A model generated the notes under the pieces. The model did not search any database, was not told the origin of the DNA, and saw nothing but the letters and a program-made list of their open reading frames with translations. This document shows positions 43,789-53,522 of a stretch of DNA of 64,000 nt, piece after piece. Both the position numbers and the translations under genes were made by a program. Position 1 is the stretch's first letter. Every line of letters begins with the position of its first letter. Source of the stretch: JBBQWT01 sp038210375 (lineage in GTDB: Bacteria; Acidobacteriota; Terriglobia; Terriglobales; Acidobacteriaceae); contig JBBQWT010000012.1 in assembly GCA_038210375.1 (NCBI GenBank), forward strand, positions 32,454 to 96,453, written 5' to 3'.

Positions 43789-45192
43789 ATGGACATCACC
43801 AGCCTGAGCGCCGCGCAGATGGCGGAACACGTTCGCAACAAGGAATTTTCACCGGTGGCGGTGGTGCAGGCGCACCGCGATCGCATTGAGAAACTGAATC
43901 CGCGGCTCAACGCGTTCATCAATCTGCGTCCTCAAGCCCTGTCCGAAGCCCGACTGGCGGAAGACGCGGTCATGCGCGGCGACGCCCTCGGTCCGCTGCA
44001 CGGAGTTCCCATCAGCATCAAGAGTGCGATTGCGGTGGCCGGCTCGCCGTGGGAAACCGGCACCCGCCTGCGTGCCGGAATGGTTGCGGAGACAGACGCG
44101 CCGCTGGTGGCGCGCCTGAAGGCCGCCGGGGGCATCGTGCTGGGCACCACCAACGTTCCCGAGATGTTGATGGCATATGAGAGCGACAACCTGCTGTACG
44201 GGCGCAGCAATAATCCCTGGGACGTCGAGCGCACTCCCGGTGGCTCCAGCGGTGGGGAATCGGCGGCGATTGCGGCAGGCATGTCGGCCGGGGGCGTGGG
44301 CAGCGACGGCGGCGGGTCGGTGCGCGTGCCCGCTCACTTCTGCGGGATCTGCGGTTTGAAGCCTACTCCCGGCCGCATCCCCGCCACCGGGCACTACCCC
44401 GACAGCCTGGGTCCTTTCGCGATGATCGGCGTGGTCGGGCCCATGGCTCGCACCATCGGCGATTTGAAGCTGATGTTCGCGGCCATGGCCGGGCCCGATC
44501 CCGGTGACACCTTCGCCGCCCCCGTGCCCGTGCGCCCCGTGAGCCCGGGCGACGCGCGCCGCCATACCATCGGATATTTCGAGGAAGAGCCCGGCTTCCC
44601 GGTCACGCCGGAAACCAAAGCCGCCGTGCTTAGCGCCGCTAAATCGCTACAGGCCCGCGGATATAACGTGGTCCCATTTCGTCCCAGCGTGCTGACAGCG
44701 GCGCGCGAATTCTGGTGGACGATGTTTGTGCTCGCCGGCGCCGAAGTCATTTCCGGAATGTTTGCCGCGCAGCCCTGCGAAGTGAGTCCCATTATGCAGC
44801 AGTTCCTGGCCGCCAGTGAAGGCAACCGTTTAACCAAGGAAAAACTGCTGCAAGCCTGGTTTGGACGCGACGTGCTGCGCCTGCAGTTGAATGTTGAGAT
44901 GGAAAAAATTCCGGTGCTGCTCACCCCGGCGTGCGCCATCCCGGCCTTCCGCCACGGTGAGCGCGAATGGCAAACCGGAAACCAGAAAATAAACTATCTC
45001 GATGCCATGGCTTACACCCAGTGGTTTAACCTGCTGGGCAATCCCGGCGCGGTGGTTCCGGTAGGGAAGTCGCCGGAAGGCCTACCCATCGGCGTGCAGG
45101 TTGTGGGCCGTCCTTACGACGAAGAGCTGGTGCTGCAAGTGGCCGGCGATGTCGAAGAAGATTTCGGGTTTCGCCCGCCGCCGCACGATTAG
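43789..45192 (+). CDS. Amidase signature family hydrolase
   Basis: 467 residues from ATG 43789; a TTG six codons upstream is possible. The amidase-signature Ser-Ser-Lys triad is complete: Lys in ISIKSAIAVAG near 77, cis-Ser in TPGGSSGGESAA near 151, nucleophile Ser in GSDGGGSVRVPAHFCG near 176. FCGICGLKPTPGR follows as usual. No signal peptide, so cytoplasmic. Hydrolyses an amide (a small-molecule amide, or a GatA-like paralogue), substrate not set; no gatB or gatC is adjacent, so Glu-tRNA amidotransferase is unlikely. Confidence 0.9.
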   Translation: MDITSLSAAQMAEHVRNKEFSPVAVVQAHRDRIEKLNPRLNAFINLRPQALSEARLAEDAVMRGDALGPLHGVPISIKSAIAVAGSPWETGTRLRAGMVAETDAPLVARLKAAGGIVLGTTNVPEMLMAYESDNLLYGRSNNPWDVERTPGGSSGGESAAIAAGMSAGGVGSDGGGSVRVPAHFCGICGLKPTPGRIPATGHYPDSLGPFAMIGVVGPMARTIGDLKLMFAAMAGPDPGDTFAAPVPVRPVSPGDARRHTIGYFEEEPGFPVTPETKAAVLSAAKSLQARGYNVVPFRPSVLTAAREFWWTMFVLAGAEVISGMFAAQPCEVSPIMQQFLAASEGNRLTKEKLLQAWFGRDVLRLQLNVEMEKIPVLLTPACAIPAFRHGEREWQTGNQKINYLDAMAYTQWFNLLGNPGAVVPVGKSPEGLPIGVQVVGRPYDEELVLQVAGDVEEDFGFRPPPHD

Positions 45193-45245
45193 GGCGGGTT
45201 TGCCCGGAACGATGCGGCAGGCCGCGCCTGCGCTAAACTAAAGCG

Positions 45246-48200
45246 GTGTCGCCTTTGAAAACCACTCTCCTCGTTCTGTTTTTGACCCTATCCGCCTCTC
45301 CAGCCGCCCCCGCGGAAACGCCGGCCCAACTCGAAGCTCTGCGCCTCAACACCCTGGGCGTGGGCTACATGAACCAACAGGATTTCCAGCATGCCCTGCC
45401 TCTGTTCGTGCGCGCGTACGCACTCGATCCGCAGCTCTATGCGGCGCGGTTGAACCAGGGCATCGCCGTTCTCAACCAGCAGAAATACGAGCCCGCGGAA
45501 AAAATATTGCGCGAGGCGGTGGAACGCGAGCCCGCCAATCCTCGCTCCTGGTACAACCTTGGATTGCTCTATAAGAGCCAGGGTGAAGCGCAAGAAGCGT
45601 TGGAAGCATTTCACAAGGTCGCGGCCCTCGATTCCGAGGATGCTGACGTGCAGTATTTCTTAGGACTGGTCTATTTCGATCTCAAGCAGAATGCCCAGGC
45701 CGCGCAGACCCTGGAGCGTTCCATCGCGCTCGACCGCTTCCAGGTCTCGGCGGAATATGCACTTGCGCGCGTCTATCGCAGCATGGGGGAAACCGCCAGG
45801 ACCCGCGAGCACCTGGCGCGCTTCCAGAAAGTCACCAACGAGAAGGCCGGCGCGCCGCTGGGCATCGGATATGGCCAGCAAGGCAAGTATTCATTCGCCG
45901 AGCAAGTGAGCGCTCCCGCTGGCGTCGCCCCGCCGCCGACTAAAGTGACGTTCACCGCCGCCAGCGCCTCAGCCGGCCTGGTGCAGCCTCGACCAGCAGG
46001 CGCGAAATCACCAGTACCCTCGGGGCTGGGTTCCGGAGCATGCTTCTTCGATTACGACGGAGATGGCCGGCCTGATTTGCTGGTGGTTCGGGGAACGTCC
46101 GCCAAGCCTCTCCTCTACCACAATCTCGGCAACGGGCATTTCAAGGACGTAACCCTGGGCTCGGGAATCACACTGCCTGCGCCCGGCATCGCCTGCAGCG
46201 CCGGCGATTACGACAACGACAGCCGCACCGATCTCGCCATCAGCTATCGCGGCGGGGTGGCGCTGTTCCACAACGAAGGCAACGGTAAATTCAGCAACAA
46301 AACGACCGCCACCGGAATATCCGCGTCCGGAAATCCCCTGGGCCTGACCTTCGTGGACTACGATCACGATGGCTACATCGATCTTTACATCGCGCGCGCC
46401 GGCGCTGTGGCCAAAGATAACAACGACAACAGCGATATTGCCACGCCGGGCCCGGGCAGCAACATGTTGTGGAAGAACAACGCCAACGGCACGTTCTCCA
46501 ACTGGACCGAGCAAGGCGCCCTCGCCGGGGACGCGCCCAGCCTCGGCGTGCTGGCCACCGACTACAACAACGATCACGCCATCGACCTGCTGGTGACCGG
46601 ATGGCGCCAGTCGCCGCAGCTTTTTTCCAGCCTTCGGGAAAATAGATTTGCCGCCGTCGATCCCTGGTCCGCTCCGTTCCCGTCGTTCACCGCCGGCGTG
46701 GCTTCCGTCGATTTCAATAAGGATGGCTGGATGGACCTGGTGTTCACCCACATCGGCGCACCCGGCATCACGCTGTGGCGCAATACGGCCGGAAAGAAAT
46801 TCGAGCCGGTCACATTGCCCGACTTGCACTGGACGCGTGCTTACGGCGTCGCCGTGCTCGACTACGACAACGATGGCTGGCTCGACATCGCCGCCGTGGG
46901 CGAATCCGCCAATGGGCAAGAAATTCGTCTGCTGCGCAACCTGGGAGACGGCAAGTTTGCCGACGTCACCGCCGCCACCGGCCTCGGGCAAGTCAAGTTC
47001 CAGTCGCCGCGCGGCCTCATCGCCGCCGATTACGATGGCGACGGCGGCGTCGATCTGCTGGTCACCGAAAACAGCGGGGAAGTGGTTCTACTGCGCAACG
47101 ACGGCGGAAGCCGCAACAGTTGGGTGCGCCTGGCCTTGAAAGGAAACAACGACAACAAGAGCGCCATCGGCGCGCAAGTGCAACTGTTCGCCGGCCCCAC
47201 CGAACAGAAGTGGGAAATTCCCGGCGCGTCGGGCTACCTCGGCCAAAGTTCCACTGACATCGTCGCCGGCCTCGGAAACATCAAGCAGGCGGAGATCGTC
47301 CGCATGCGCTGGCCTACCGGCGTGGTGCAGGACGAGCTGCAACTAGCCGCCCGCGCCACCCAGAAGCTCGACGAGATCGATCGCCGCAGCAGCTCGTGCC
47401 CTTTGCTGTTTACCTGGAATGGAACGCGCTTCGAATTTATCTCTGACGCGATCGGCGCCGGAGTTATCGGGCATTGGGTGGCGCCGGGCGAGCGCAACAT
47501 ACCCGATCCCACCGAGTACATCAAGGTCGCGGGCGGCCAGCTGAAAGCCGACCATGGAATCCTGCGGCTGTCGTTCATGGAACCCATGGAAGAGGTCAAC
47601 TATCTCGACCAGGCGCGCCTGATCGCGGTCGATCATCCCGCCGATGTGACCATCAATCCCAACGAGCGCTTCGTCAGCGGCCCGCCTTTCCCTGAATTCA
47701 AGATCATTGCCAGCCGCGGCGCCCACCTTCCGCTTGCCGCCCATGATGGGCAGGGGCGCGACGTGTTGAACCAGCTTAAGAATGTGGACCACGATTTCGT
47801 GCAGGGTTTCAGGATTTTGCAATACCCCGGCTTCACCGAAAGCCACAGTTTGGAACTCGATCTCGGCGCATGGGACAGCAAAAATCCGTTGCGTCTATTG
47901 TTGAACGGTTACACCGAGTACTTCACCGCCAGCTCGATGTTCACCGCCCACCAGGCGGGTATCGACGCCATAGCGCCTTACGTCGAAGCGTTTATTCCGG
48001 CGGCTTCGGACGCGCGCGGCGTTTCAGGCGGCCAGTGGAAAAAAATCATCGATGATATGGGTTTTCCCGCGGGCCTGCCGCGAACCATCATCGTCGATCT
48101 CACCGGGCACCTTCCGCCGGGCGCACAGCGAATTCGCATCGTGACCAATTTGCAAATCTACTGGGACCAGGTGCTGGTGGATAACTCCGCCGGCAATCCG

Positions 48201-48731
48201 CAAGTTCGTTCCGCCGAGGTCCCGCTAAAAAATGCCGCCCTGAAATTTCGCGGGTTCCCCCGGCAGATCGCCCGCGGAACCCCCGGAGACCTCACCTACA
48301 ACTATGAAGATGTAAGCGCCACCGGCCCGTTTGCTCGGCCTGCGGGAAGCTACACCCGCCTGGGAGACGTTTTGCCGCTGCTTGAGAAAAGCGACGATCA
48401 GTTCGTGATCTTCGGGCCCGGGGAAGAAGTTGCCCTCGACTTCGACGCCGCAAAACTGCCGCCCGTAGCCCCAGGATGGAAGCGAGACTACCTCTTTTTC
48501 GCCGACGGCTTCGTGAAAGACATGGACTTCTTCGGCAGCAAGGTCGCCACCGTGTCCCCGCTACCGTTTCATGGAATGGGCACCTATCCTTACGGCGAGG
48601 AAAAACATTATCCCGACAGCCAGGATTTTCTCGATTACCAGTTGACCTACAACACCCGCTGGCTGGACGAGAACAGTGCACCGGCACAATGGCGATTCAG
48701 CTACCCGGCGCCGGCGACTGCCGGGCATTAA
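45246..48731 (+). CDS. TPR + FG-GAP + ASPIC/UnbV multidomain exported protein
   Basis: 1161 residues from GTG 45246, with a signal peptide (TLLVLFLTLSASPAAPAE). Residues ~25-200: about five TPRs (NLGLLYKSQGEAQEALEAFH). ~235-620: FG-GAP/VCBS propeller with calcium loops (FDYDGDGRPDLL, DYDNDGWLDIAA, DYDGDGGVDLL). ~625-700: ASPIC/UnbV (NDNKSAIGAQVQL, GYLGQSSTDIVAGLG, MRWPTGVV). ~715-1161: a beta-rich C-terminal domain that I do not recognise, opening with CPLLFTWNGTRFEFISDAIG. This one protein fuses parts that occur as separate genes at 32028, 34703 and 36579. Probably a large envelope scaffold. Confidence 0.88.
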   Translation: MSPLKTTLLVLFLTLSASPAAPAETPAQLEALRLNTLGVGYMNQQDFQHALPLFVRAYALDPQLYAARLNQGIAVLNQQKYEPAEKILREAVEREPANPRSWYNLGLLYKSQGEAQEALEAFHKVAALDSEDADVQYFLGLVYFDLKQNAQAAQTLERSIALDRFQVSAEYALARVYRSMGETARTREHLARFQKVTNEKAGAPLGIGYGQQGKYSFAEQVSAPAGVAPPPTKVTFTAASASAGLVQPRPAGAKSPVPSGLGSGACFFDYDGDGRPDLLVVRGTSAKPLLYHNLGNGHFKDVTLGSGITLPAPGIACSAGDYDNDSRTDLAISYRGGVALFHNEGNGKFSNKTTATGISASGNPLGLTFVDYDHDGYIDLYIARAGAVAKDNNDNSDIATPGPGSNMLWKNNANGTFSNWTEQGALAGDAPSLGVLATDYNNDHAIDLLVTGWRQSPQLFSSLRENRFAAVDPWSAPFPSFTAGVASVDFNKDGWMDLVFTHIGAPGITLWRNTAGKKFEPVTLPDLHWTRAYGVAVLDYDNDGWLDIAAVGESANGQEIRLLRNLGDGKFADVTAATGLGQVKFQSPRGLIAADYDGDGGVDLLVTENSGEVVLLRNDGGSRNSWVRLALKGNNDNKSAIGAQVQLFAGPTEQKWEIPGASGYLGQSSTDIVAGLGNIKQAEIVRMRWPTGVVQDELQLAARATQKLDEIDRRSSSCPLLFTWNGTRFEFISDAIGAGVIGHWVAPGERNIPDPTEYIKVAGGQLKADHGILRLSFMEPMEEVNYLDQARLIAVDHPADVTINPNERFVSGPPFPEFKIIASRGAHLPLAAHDGQGRDVLNQLKNVDHDFVQGFRILQYPGFTESHSLELDLGAWDSKNPLRLLLNGYTEYFTASSMFTAHQAGIDAIAPYVEAFIPAASDARGVSGGQWKKIIDDMGFPAGLPRTIIVDLTGHLPPGAQRIRIVTNLQIYWDQVLVDNSAGNPQVRSAEVPLKNAALKFRGFPRQIARGTPGDLTYNYEDVSATGPFARPAGSYTRLGDVLPLLEKSDDQFVIFGPGEEVALDFDAAKLPPVAPGWKRDYLFFADGFVKDMDFFGSKVATVSPLPFHGMGTYPYGEEKHYPDSQDFLDYQLTYNTRWLDENSAPAQWRFSYPAPATAGH

Positions 48732-48807
48732 CAAGAATTAAGTTCTGCGGTGTTGCTGTCGCACTTGGTTCAAGCTCCGGAGACCCGAAATTTAAAGGCC
48801 AGCAATC

Positions 48808-49128
48808 GCCCCCCGCTCCTCAGTTGTCATTCTGACGATCCCCCGGCTCCATCGGGGGTGAGGAAGAATCCCTACGCTGCCACAAATCTCTCCCTCACCA
48901 TTGTTTTCGATCACGATGAAAGCAAGCGCTTTTAAGCGGAGTCAGTTCTGCGGGGTTGCGGTTGAAATGGATCCAGCCAACTTCAAAAACACCAAAAGGT
49001 TCTGGGTTAAGATGGGCCGGATGAAGTTGACCGAGAAAAAACCAGGGGAAGATTTGTGGCACAGTAGGGGTTCTTCCTCACCCCCGGTGAAGCCGGGGGA
49101 TCGTCAGAATGACAATCGCGCGGGGGAT
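48808..49128. mobile_element. Family B inverted-repeat element
   Basis: Left end (48822-48891): GTTGTCATTCTGACGATCCC, then CCGG...CCGGGGG-type hairpin, GAGGAAGAATCCCTAC and CCACAAATCT. Right end (about 49053-49117) is the inverted copy, over roughly 65 bp. The centre is about 160 bp and has no credible gene. Lies in the gap 48732-49282. Confidence 0.7.
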
Positions 49129-49237
49129 TTAGTTTGCGGGCAAGAATGTGTGAGCGGCCAGGGGTTCTTCCTCTCCCCCGGTGAAGCCGGGGGATCGTCA
49201 GAATGACAATCGCGCGGGGGGATTTCGTTTGCGGCAA
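49066..49237. repeat. Direct duplication of the family B right end
   Basis: The 77-bp stretch 49066-49142 (GGGGTTCTTCCTC...GATCGTCAGAATGACAATCG) recurs at 49160-49236 with a period of 94 bp and only a few differences. This is a tandem copy of the element end and its flank. Confidence 0.8.
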
Positions 49238-49282
49238 ATTTGCGTCCTGAATTCCTCCTCCATCAAAAACATTGCGGCCAGC

Positions 49283-51847
49283 TCAATAACTCACCACCAC
49301 ATCCCCCTCCGGCGCCGGAGCTTCCACGCTTAATATCCCGGTGGCAAACGAGCTTCGCATCGTCTGGCCGCCCATCGTGGCCCGGCCCACGCCTTTGCCG
49401 CCGATCACGTCGATCCTGACGCCCTTCCACCACGGCGTATAGCTGCCTTCCTGCGCCATGTGAACGGTCAGCCCTGATTGGGTTGCGGTGCAGGTGAACT
49501 TTACCCGCTTGTAATCGCCTTTCTTGAACTGGAACGACAGCCCGTCGTCGGCGTACACCGAGCCGCTGCAATCGCCGCCGCCGGTGGGGGGATATACGCG
49601 CACTTCCAGCGGGCCCTGGGGAACTTCATCGGTGCTCTGCACCACCGGCTGTTGCGGAATGATGGCGCCGGCGCGCACGTAGATTGGCATCGCCTCAATC
49701 CCGGTTTTTCTCGTGACCGCGCGCCCGCCATGCACCAGCTCACCCGTCCAGTAGTCATACCAGTCGCCTTTGGGCAGCTGCACTTCCACGAAGTCAAAAA
49801 ATTCCCATAGCTGCGGCGCAACCAGCAGGTCGCGGCCATAGAGGAATTGGCGGTCGAGGGTCAGCAGGGAATCTTCCTGCGGATATTCCAGGAACATCGC
49901 CCGCATCAGTGGCATGCCGTTGCGCGTATTTTCTTCCATGGTGGTGTAGGTGTAGGGCAGCAATTTGTAACGCAGCTCAATATATTTTTTGCGGATGGCT
50001 TCATGTACCGGGCCATGCACCCACGGCTCCTGGTTCTCAGACCCCTTCTCAGTATGGCTGCGATAGATGGGATAGAACGCCGCCAGCTCCAGCCAGCGCG
50101 TATAAACGTCAGGCAGCGGACTGCCGCGGTACCCGCCGACATCGGCGCCCATCAGCGCGTAACCCGAGATGCCCAGGTTCATGATGTTGGCCACCGACTG
50201 GCGCAGGTGGTCCCACGAGCTGGAATTATCGCCCGTCCACGACGCCGCGTAGCGTTGCGTACCCGCATAGGCGGCCCGGGTCAGCACGAACGGCCGTTCA
50301 TCGGGACGAAGCTTCAGCAAGCCGTCATAGGTGGCGTGCACGTTCTCCATGCCAAACACGTTGTGGATTTCGCGATGGCTGGCCTGGCGCACGCCGCCGC
50401 CGGGCATCGCCACCCGGTGCACGGTGTCCAGCGGCATGGTCTTATCGGCGCGCTCGAATACCGCGGGCTCGTTCATGTCGTTCCAGAACCCTTTGATTCC
50501 ATCCTTCACATAATCCTTGTACAGTGCGCCATACCAGCCGCGCGTCGCCGCGCCCGCGGTGAAGTCGGGAAAGACGCTGGGCCCCGGCCATACCGCCCCC
50601 ACGTAAACGCTGGCGTCCGGATTTTTCACGAAACGGTCTTCGCGGATGCCGCCGTCATAAGGCCCGTATCCGGCCTCCTTCTTGAGGTGCAGGTCGCTGA
50701 TGATGACGGTCTTGATCCCCTGCTTCTTGAGGTCGCCAATCAGGCCTTCGAAGTGGGAAAAATTTTCCCGGCTGACGGTGAACGGCGCGTTGCCCTTCTG
50801 GTAGTCGATGTCCAGGTATAGCGCGTCCAGCGGGATCTTTTTAGCGCGAAATGTGTCGGCAATCTCACGCGCCCGCGATTCCGGATAATAACTGTAACGG
50901 GACTGCTGGTAGCCCAGCGTCCACAGCGGTGGCAGCGGGGTCCGTCCAGTGAGCGCGGTGTATTGCTCAATGACTTTCTTGGGATGGGGGCCGTAGATGA
51001 AGTAGTAATCGATGGGACCATCATCGGCGCCATAGCTCAAGGCGTCGCGCTCGCCCTTGCCGAAATCAAAGGTGCTGCGGAAAGTGTTGTCAAAGAAAAT
51101 TCCATAACTGCTGCCCTTCCGCATGGCCACAAAAAAGGGAATGGTCTTGTACAGCGGATCGGTCGTGGGCAGCCAGCCATAGGCGTCGGTGTTCCACATG
51201 GTGAAGGCCAGGTTGCGGTGATCGAGCGGCCCTGATTTGTCTCCCAGGCCAAAGTAATGCTCGTCTTCGGGCATCACCTTCCACATCTTGAATTGGGTTG
51301 CCATTCCGGCGCCGGCTTTGGCGGGCTCGGTGAACTGTGAAGGTATGTTCGCCGAGGCCAGCTTCATCCGGTTAAAGACCAGCGGACGCTGTGGGTCGTC
51401 CTCGGAGATGACTTTTCCTGCGAGATCCATGAACACGACCCGCAAACCCTGTTTTTCGATTCTCACCTGGAGGTTGCTGGTGCGCAGCACAACCGCATCG
51501 GCCAAATTTTCGCAGGGAAAAGCAACTCGCGGCATCGCCGCGCGCGCCTCGGGCGTAATTGCCCAGGAATTATCGGTGGGAAAAGCGCCGTCCAGCGCGA
51601 TCTGCACTCGCACCACCGAGTCGCTCAGCGCCGACACGCGCATGACCGCTTTACCCGCCTGCAAATCTACCCCGCTCGTGGGAGCATCGGCGAAAAGGGG
51701 GGTCACCGACGTGACGCGCTCCAGGCTATGCCAGCCGGAATCCGGCGGCGGAACATTTTGCGCAAAGAGGGATGAGGCGGACGCCAGAATGGCCAGGCCC
51801 AGGGCAGCGGTTCGAAGAGCGGCGGCGCCGCGAAAAAAATGCTTCAT
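49283..51847 (-). CDS. Secreted GH31 alpha-glucosidase/alpha-xylosidase
   Basis: 854 residues with signal peptide (TAALGLAILASASSLFAQ). N-terminal beta-sandwich to ~270 (DNTFRSTFDFGKGERD near 253). The barrel from ~290: LYLDIDYQKG near 342, nucleophile Asp in KGFWNDMNEPAVFE near 457, acid/base Asp in SWTGDNSSSWDHL near 538, and GADVGGYRGSPLPDVYTRW near 565. C-terminal beta domains follow. Complete GH31 catalytic set. Probably a periplasmic retaining alpha-glycosidase acting on glucosides or xylosides. Divergent from the sugar ABC transporter genes (145 bp apart), so likely the same sugar regulon. Confidence 0.94.
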   Translation of the reverse strand: MKHFFRGAAALRTAALGLAILASASSLFAQNVPPPDSGWHSLERVTSVTPLFADAPTSGVDLQAGKAVMRVSALSDSVVRVQIALDGAFPTDNSWAITPEARAAMPRVAFPCENLADAVVLRTSNLQVRIEKQGLRVVFMDLAGKVISEDDPQRPLVFNRMKLASANIPSQFTEPAKAGAGMATQFKMWKVMPEDEHYFGLGDKSGPLDHRNLAFTMWNTDAYGWLPTTDPLYKTIPFFVAMRKGSSYGIFFDNTFRSTFDFGKGERDALSYGADDGPIDYYFIYGPHPKKVIEQYTALTGRTPLPPLWTLGYQQSRYSYYPESRAREIADTFRAKKIPLDALYLDIDYQKGNAPFTVSRENFSHFEGLIGDLKKQGIKTVIISDLHLKKEAGYGPYDGGIREDRFVKNPDASVYVGAVWPGPSVFPDFTAGAATRGWYGALYKDYVKDGIKGFWNDMNEPAVFERADKTMPLDTVHRVAMPGGGVRQASHREIHNVFGMENVHATYDGLLKLRPDERPFVLTRAAYAGTQRYAASWTGDNSSSWDHLRQSVANIMNLGISGYALMGADVGGYRGSPLPDVYTRWLELAAFYPIYRSHTEKGSENQEPWVHGPVHEAIRKKYIELRYKLLPYTYTTMEENTRNGMPLMRAMFLEYPQEDSLLTLDRQFLYGRDLLVAPQLWEFFDFVEVQLPKGDWYDYWTGELVHGGRAVTRKTGIEAMPIYVRAGAIIPQQPVVQSTDEVPQGPLEVRVYPPTGGGDCSGSVYADDGLSFQFKKGDYKRVKFTCTATQSGLTVHMAQEGSYTPWWKGVRIDVIGGKGVGRATMGGQTMRSSFATGILSVEAPAPEGDVVVSY

Positions 51848-51992
51848 AGAGGGATTACTCCGTGGCAGAGTGCGAAATGCGAGTTCTTTCTATGTACAGC
51901 AGCGCTGCGGGAAACGCAACCGGAAGGCGCGCCAGCCGCCAAAAATCAGCGATAGACAACCCCCAGATCATGGGCGATGATGGCCGGGCGCG

Positions 51993-53507
51993 ATGTTAAA
52001 ACTTTCCGGCATCACCAAGCACTTTGGCCAGACCGTGGCGTTAGGCGGCGTCACCCTCGAGTTGGGCGCGGGCGAAGTTCACGCCCTGATCGGCGAAAAC
52101 GGCGCCGGCAAGAGCACCCTGATGAACATACTTGGGGGCCTTCACCATCCGGATTCGGGCGCGATGGCAGTGGATGGCGAGCGCTACGCCCCGCAGGACC
52201 CGCAGGACGCGCGCCGCCGCGGCATCGCCCACATCCACCAGGAGCTATCGCTGTGCCCGCATCTTTCGGTTGCGGAAAATATATTGATGGGCATGGAACC
52301 CGCCCGCTGGGGATGGCTCGACCGCGGCGCCCTGCGCCAGGAGGCGCTGAAAATCCTGGAGAATTTCAGCCACCCCGAGATTACTCCCGATAAAAAGGTC
52401 GCGGACCTGCCCATCGCGGCGCGCCAGATCGTAGAAATTTGCCGCACCCTGGCGCAGAAAGCTTCTATCATCCTGATGGACGAGCCCACCAGTAGCCTGC
52501 AACGTGAAGATGTGGAGCGGCTGTTCCGCTGCATCGCCAGCCTGAAATCGAGTGGCATCAGCGTCATCTATATCAGCCACTTTCTCGAAGAGGTGCGCGA
52601 GATCGCCGACAAGTTCACCGTCCTGCGCGACGGGCACAGCATCGCCAGCGGCCCGCTCACCTCGGTGACCGACGACCAGTTGATCGCCTTGATGGTGGGC
52701 CGGTCGATGAGCGACCTGTATCCGCGGCGCACGGCTTACGCTTCTCCACAGACGGTGCTGCAGATGTGTAATCTCAGTGCCCCGCCGGCGGTGAAGCTGG
52801 CGGACCTCGAAATCCGCAGCGGAGAAATTCTCGGCATCGCCGGGCTCATCGGCTCCGGACGAACTGAAATGTTGCGCACCCTGTTCGGCTTGCAGCCCGC
52901 CGCGGGGGGCGAGGTCACGGTGCACGCGGCGCAGTCCGCGGCGAAAAAAGGGTCCCCGCGTCTGCGCATCGTGCAAGGCATCGGCTATCTCAGCGAAGAC
53001 CGCAAAGGCGAAGGCCTTGCCCTGGGTTTGCCGGTCGCCGACAACATCACCTTCACCCGGTTCGCATCGTGCTCGCGCTGGGGATGGCTCAATCGCAAGA
53101 AGCAGGCGACCCAAGCCGGCAGTTGGATCACCGGGCTGAGCATCCGTAGCCGCAGTCCCTGGTCGCCAGTGGCGCGGCTTTCCGGCGGCAACCAGCAGAA
53201 GGTCGCGATCTCCCGGCTGCTGCACCAGCAGGCTGATATTTTTTTGCTCGACGAACCCACTCGCGGAGTCGATATTGGCAGCAAAGCCCAGATCTACGAG
53301 GTCATCGTGCGGCTGGCCGCCGAAGGCAAGGCGGTGTTGGTGGTGAGCTCGTACCTGCCGGAGCTGTTCGGCTTGTGCGACCGGCTGGCGGTCATGAGCC
53401 GGGGTACAATTTCCGCGGTGCGTTCCATCAGTGAATGGACGCCGGAATCAGTGCTGCAGGCCTCCATCGAAGGCGATGCCGAGGAGGCCGCCGCCAGCAT
53501 CGCGTAA
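51993..53507 (+). CDS. Sugar ABC importer ATP-binding protein (RbsA/MglA/XylG type)
   Basis: 504 residues with two ABC domains. First: GENGAGKST near 34-42, non-canonical signature region LPIAARQIVEICRTL near 140, ILMDEPTSSLQ near 161. Second: degenerate Walker A LIGSGRTEM near 285, LSGGNQQKVAISRLL near 393, FLLDEPTRGVDIGSK near 418. This asymmetry is the rule in the CUT2 family. Drives uptake of a monosaccharide or small sugar with the permease 15 bp downstream. No periplasmic binding protein gene is in the operon. The ATG was chosen because MLKLSGITKHFG is the normal family start. Confidence 0.93.
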   Translation: MLKLSGITKHFGQTVALGGVTLELGAGEVHALIGENGAGKSTLMNILGGLHHPDSGAMAVDGERYAPQDPQDARRRGIAHIHQELSLCPHLSVAENILMGMEPARWGWLDRGALRQEALKILENFSHPEITPDKKVADLPIAARQIVEICRTLAQKASIILMDEPTSSLQREDVERLFRCIASLKSSGISVIYISHFLEEVREIADKFTVLRDGHSIASGPLTSVTDDQLIALMVGRSMSDLYPRRTAYASPQTVLQMCNLSAPPAVKLADLEIRSGEILGIAGLIGSGRTEMLRTLFGLQPAAGGEVTVHAAQSAAKKGSPRLRIVQGIGYLSEDRKGEGLALGLPVADNITFTRFASCSRWGWLNRKKQATQAGSWITGLSIRSRSPWSPVARLSGGNQQKVAISRLLHQQADIFLLDEPTRGVDIGSKAQIYEVIVRLAAEGKAVLVVSSYLPELFGLCDRLAVMSRGTISAVRSISEWTPESVLQASIEGDAEEAAASIA

Positions 53508-53522
53508 TGCCCGCGTAGAAAT

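Noticed and set aside
43789..45192. Amidase as GatA of the Glu-tRNA amidotransferase
   Set aside because: No gatB or gatC nearby, and the neighbourhood is unrelated; generic amidase is the safer call.
48808..49237. Closely spaced palindromic repeats as a possible CRISPR array
   Set aside because: Only a few copies in both orientations, no constant spacer length and no cas genes in the window.
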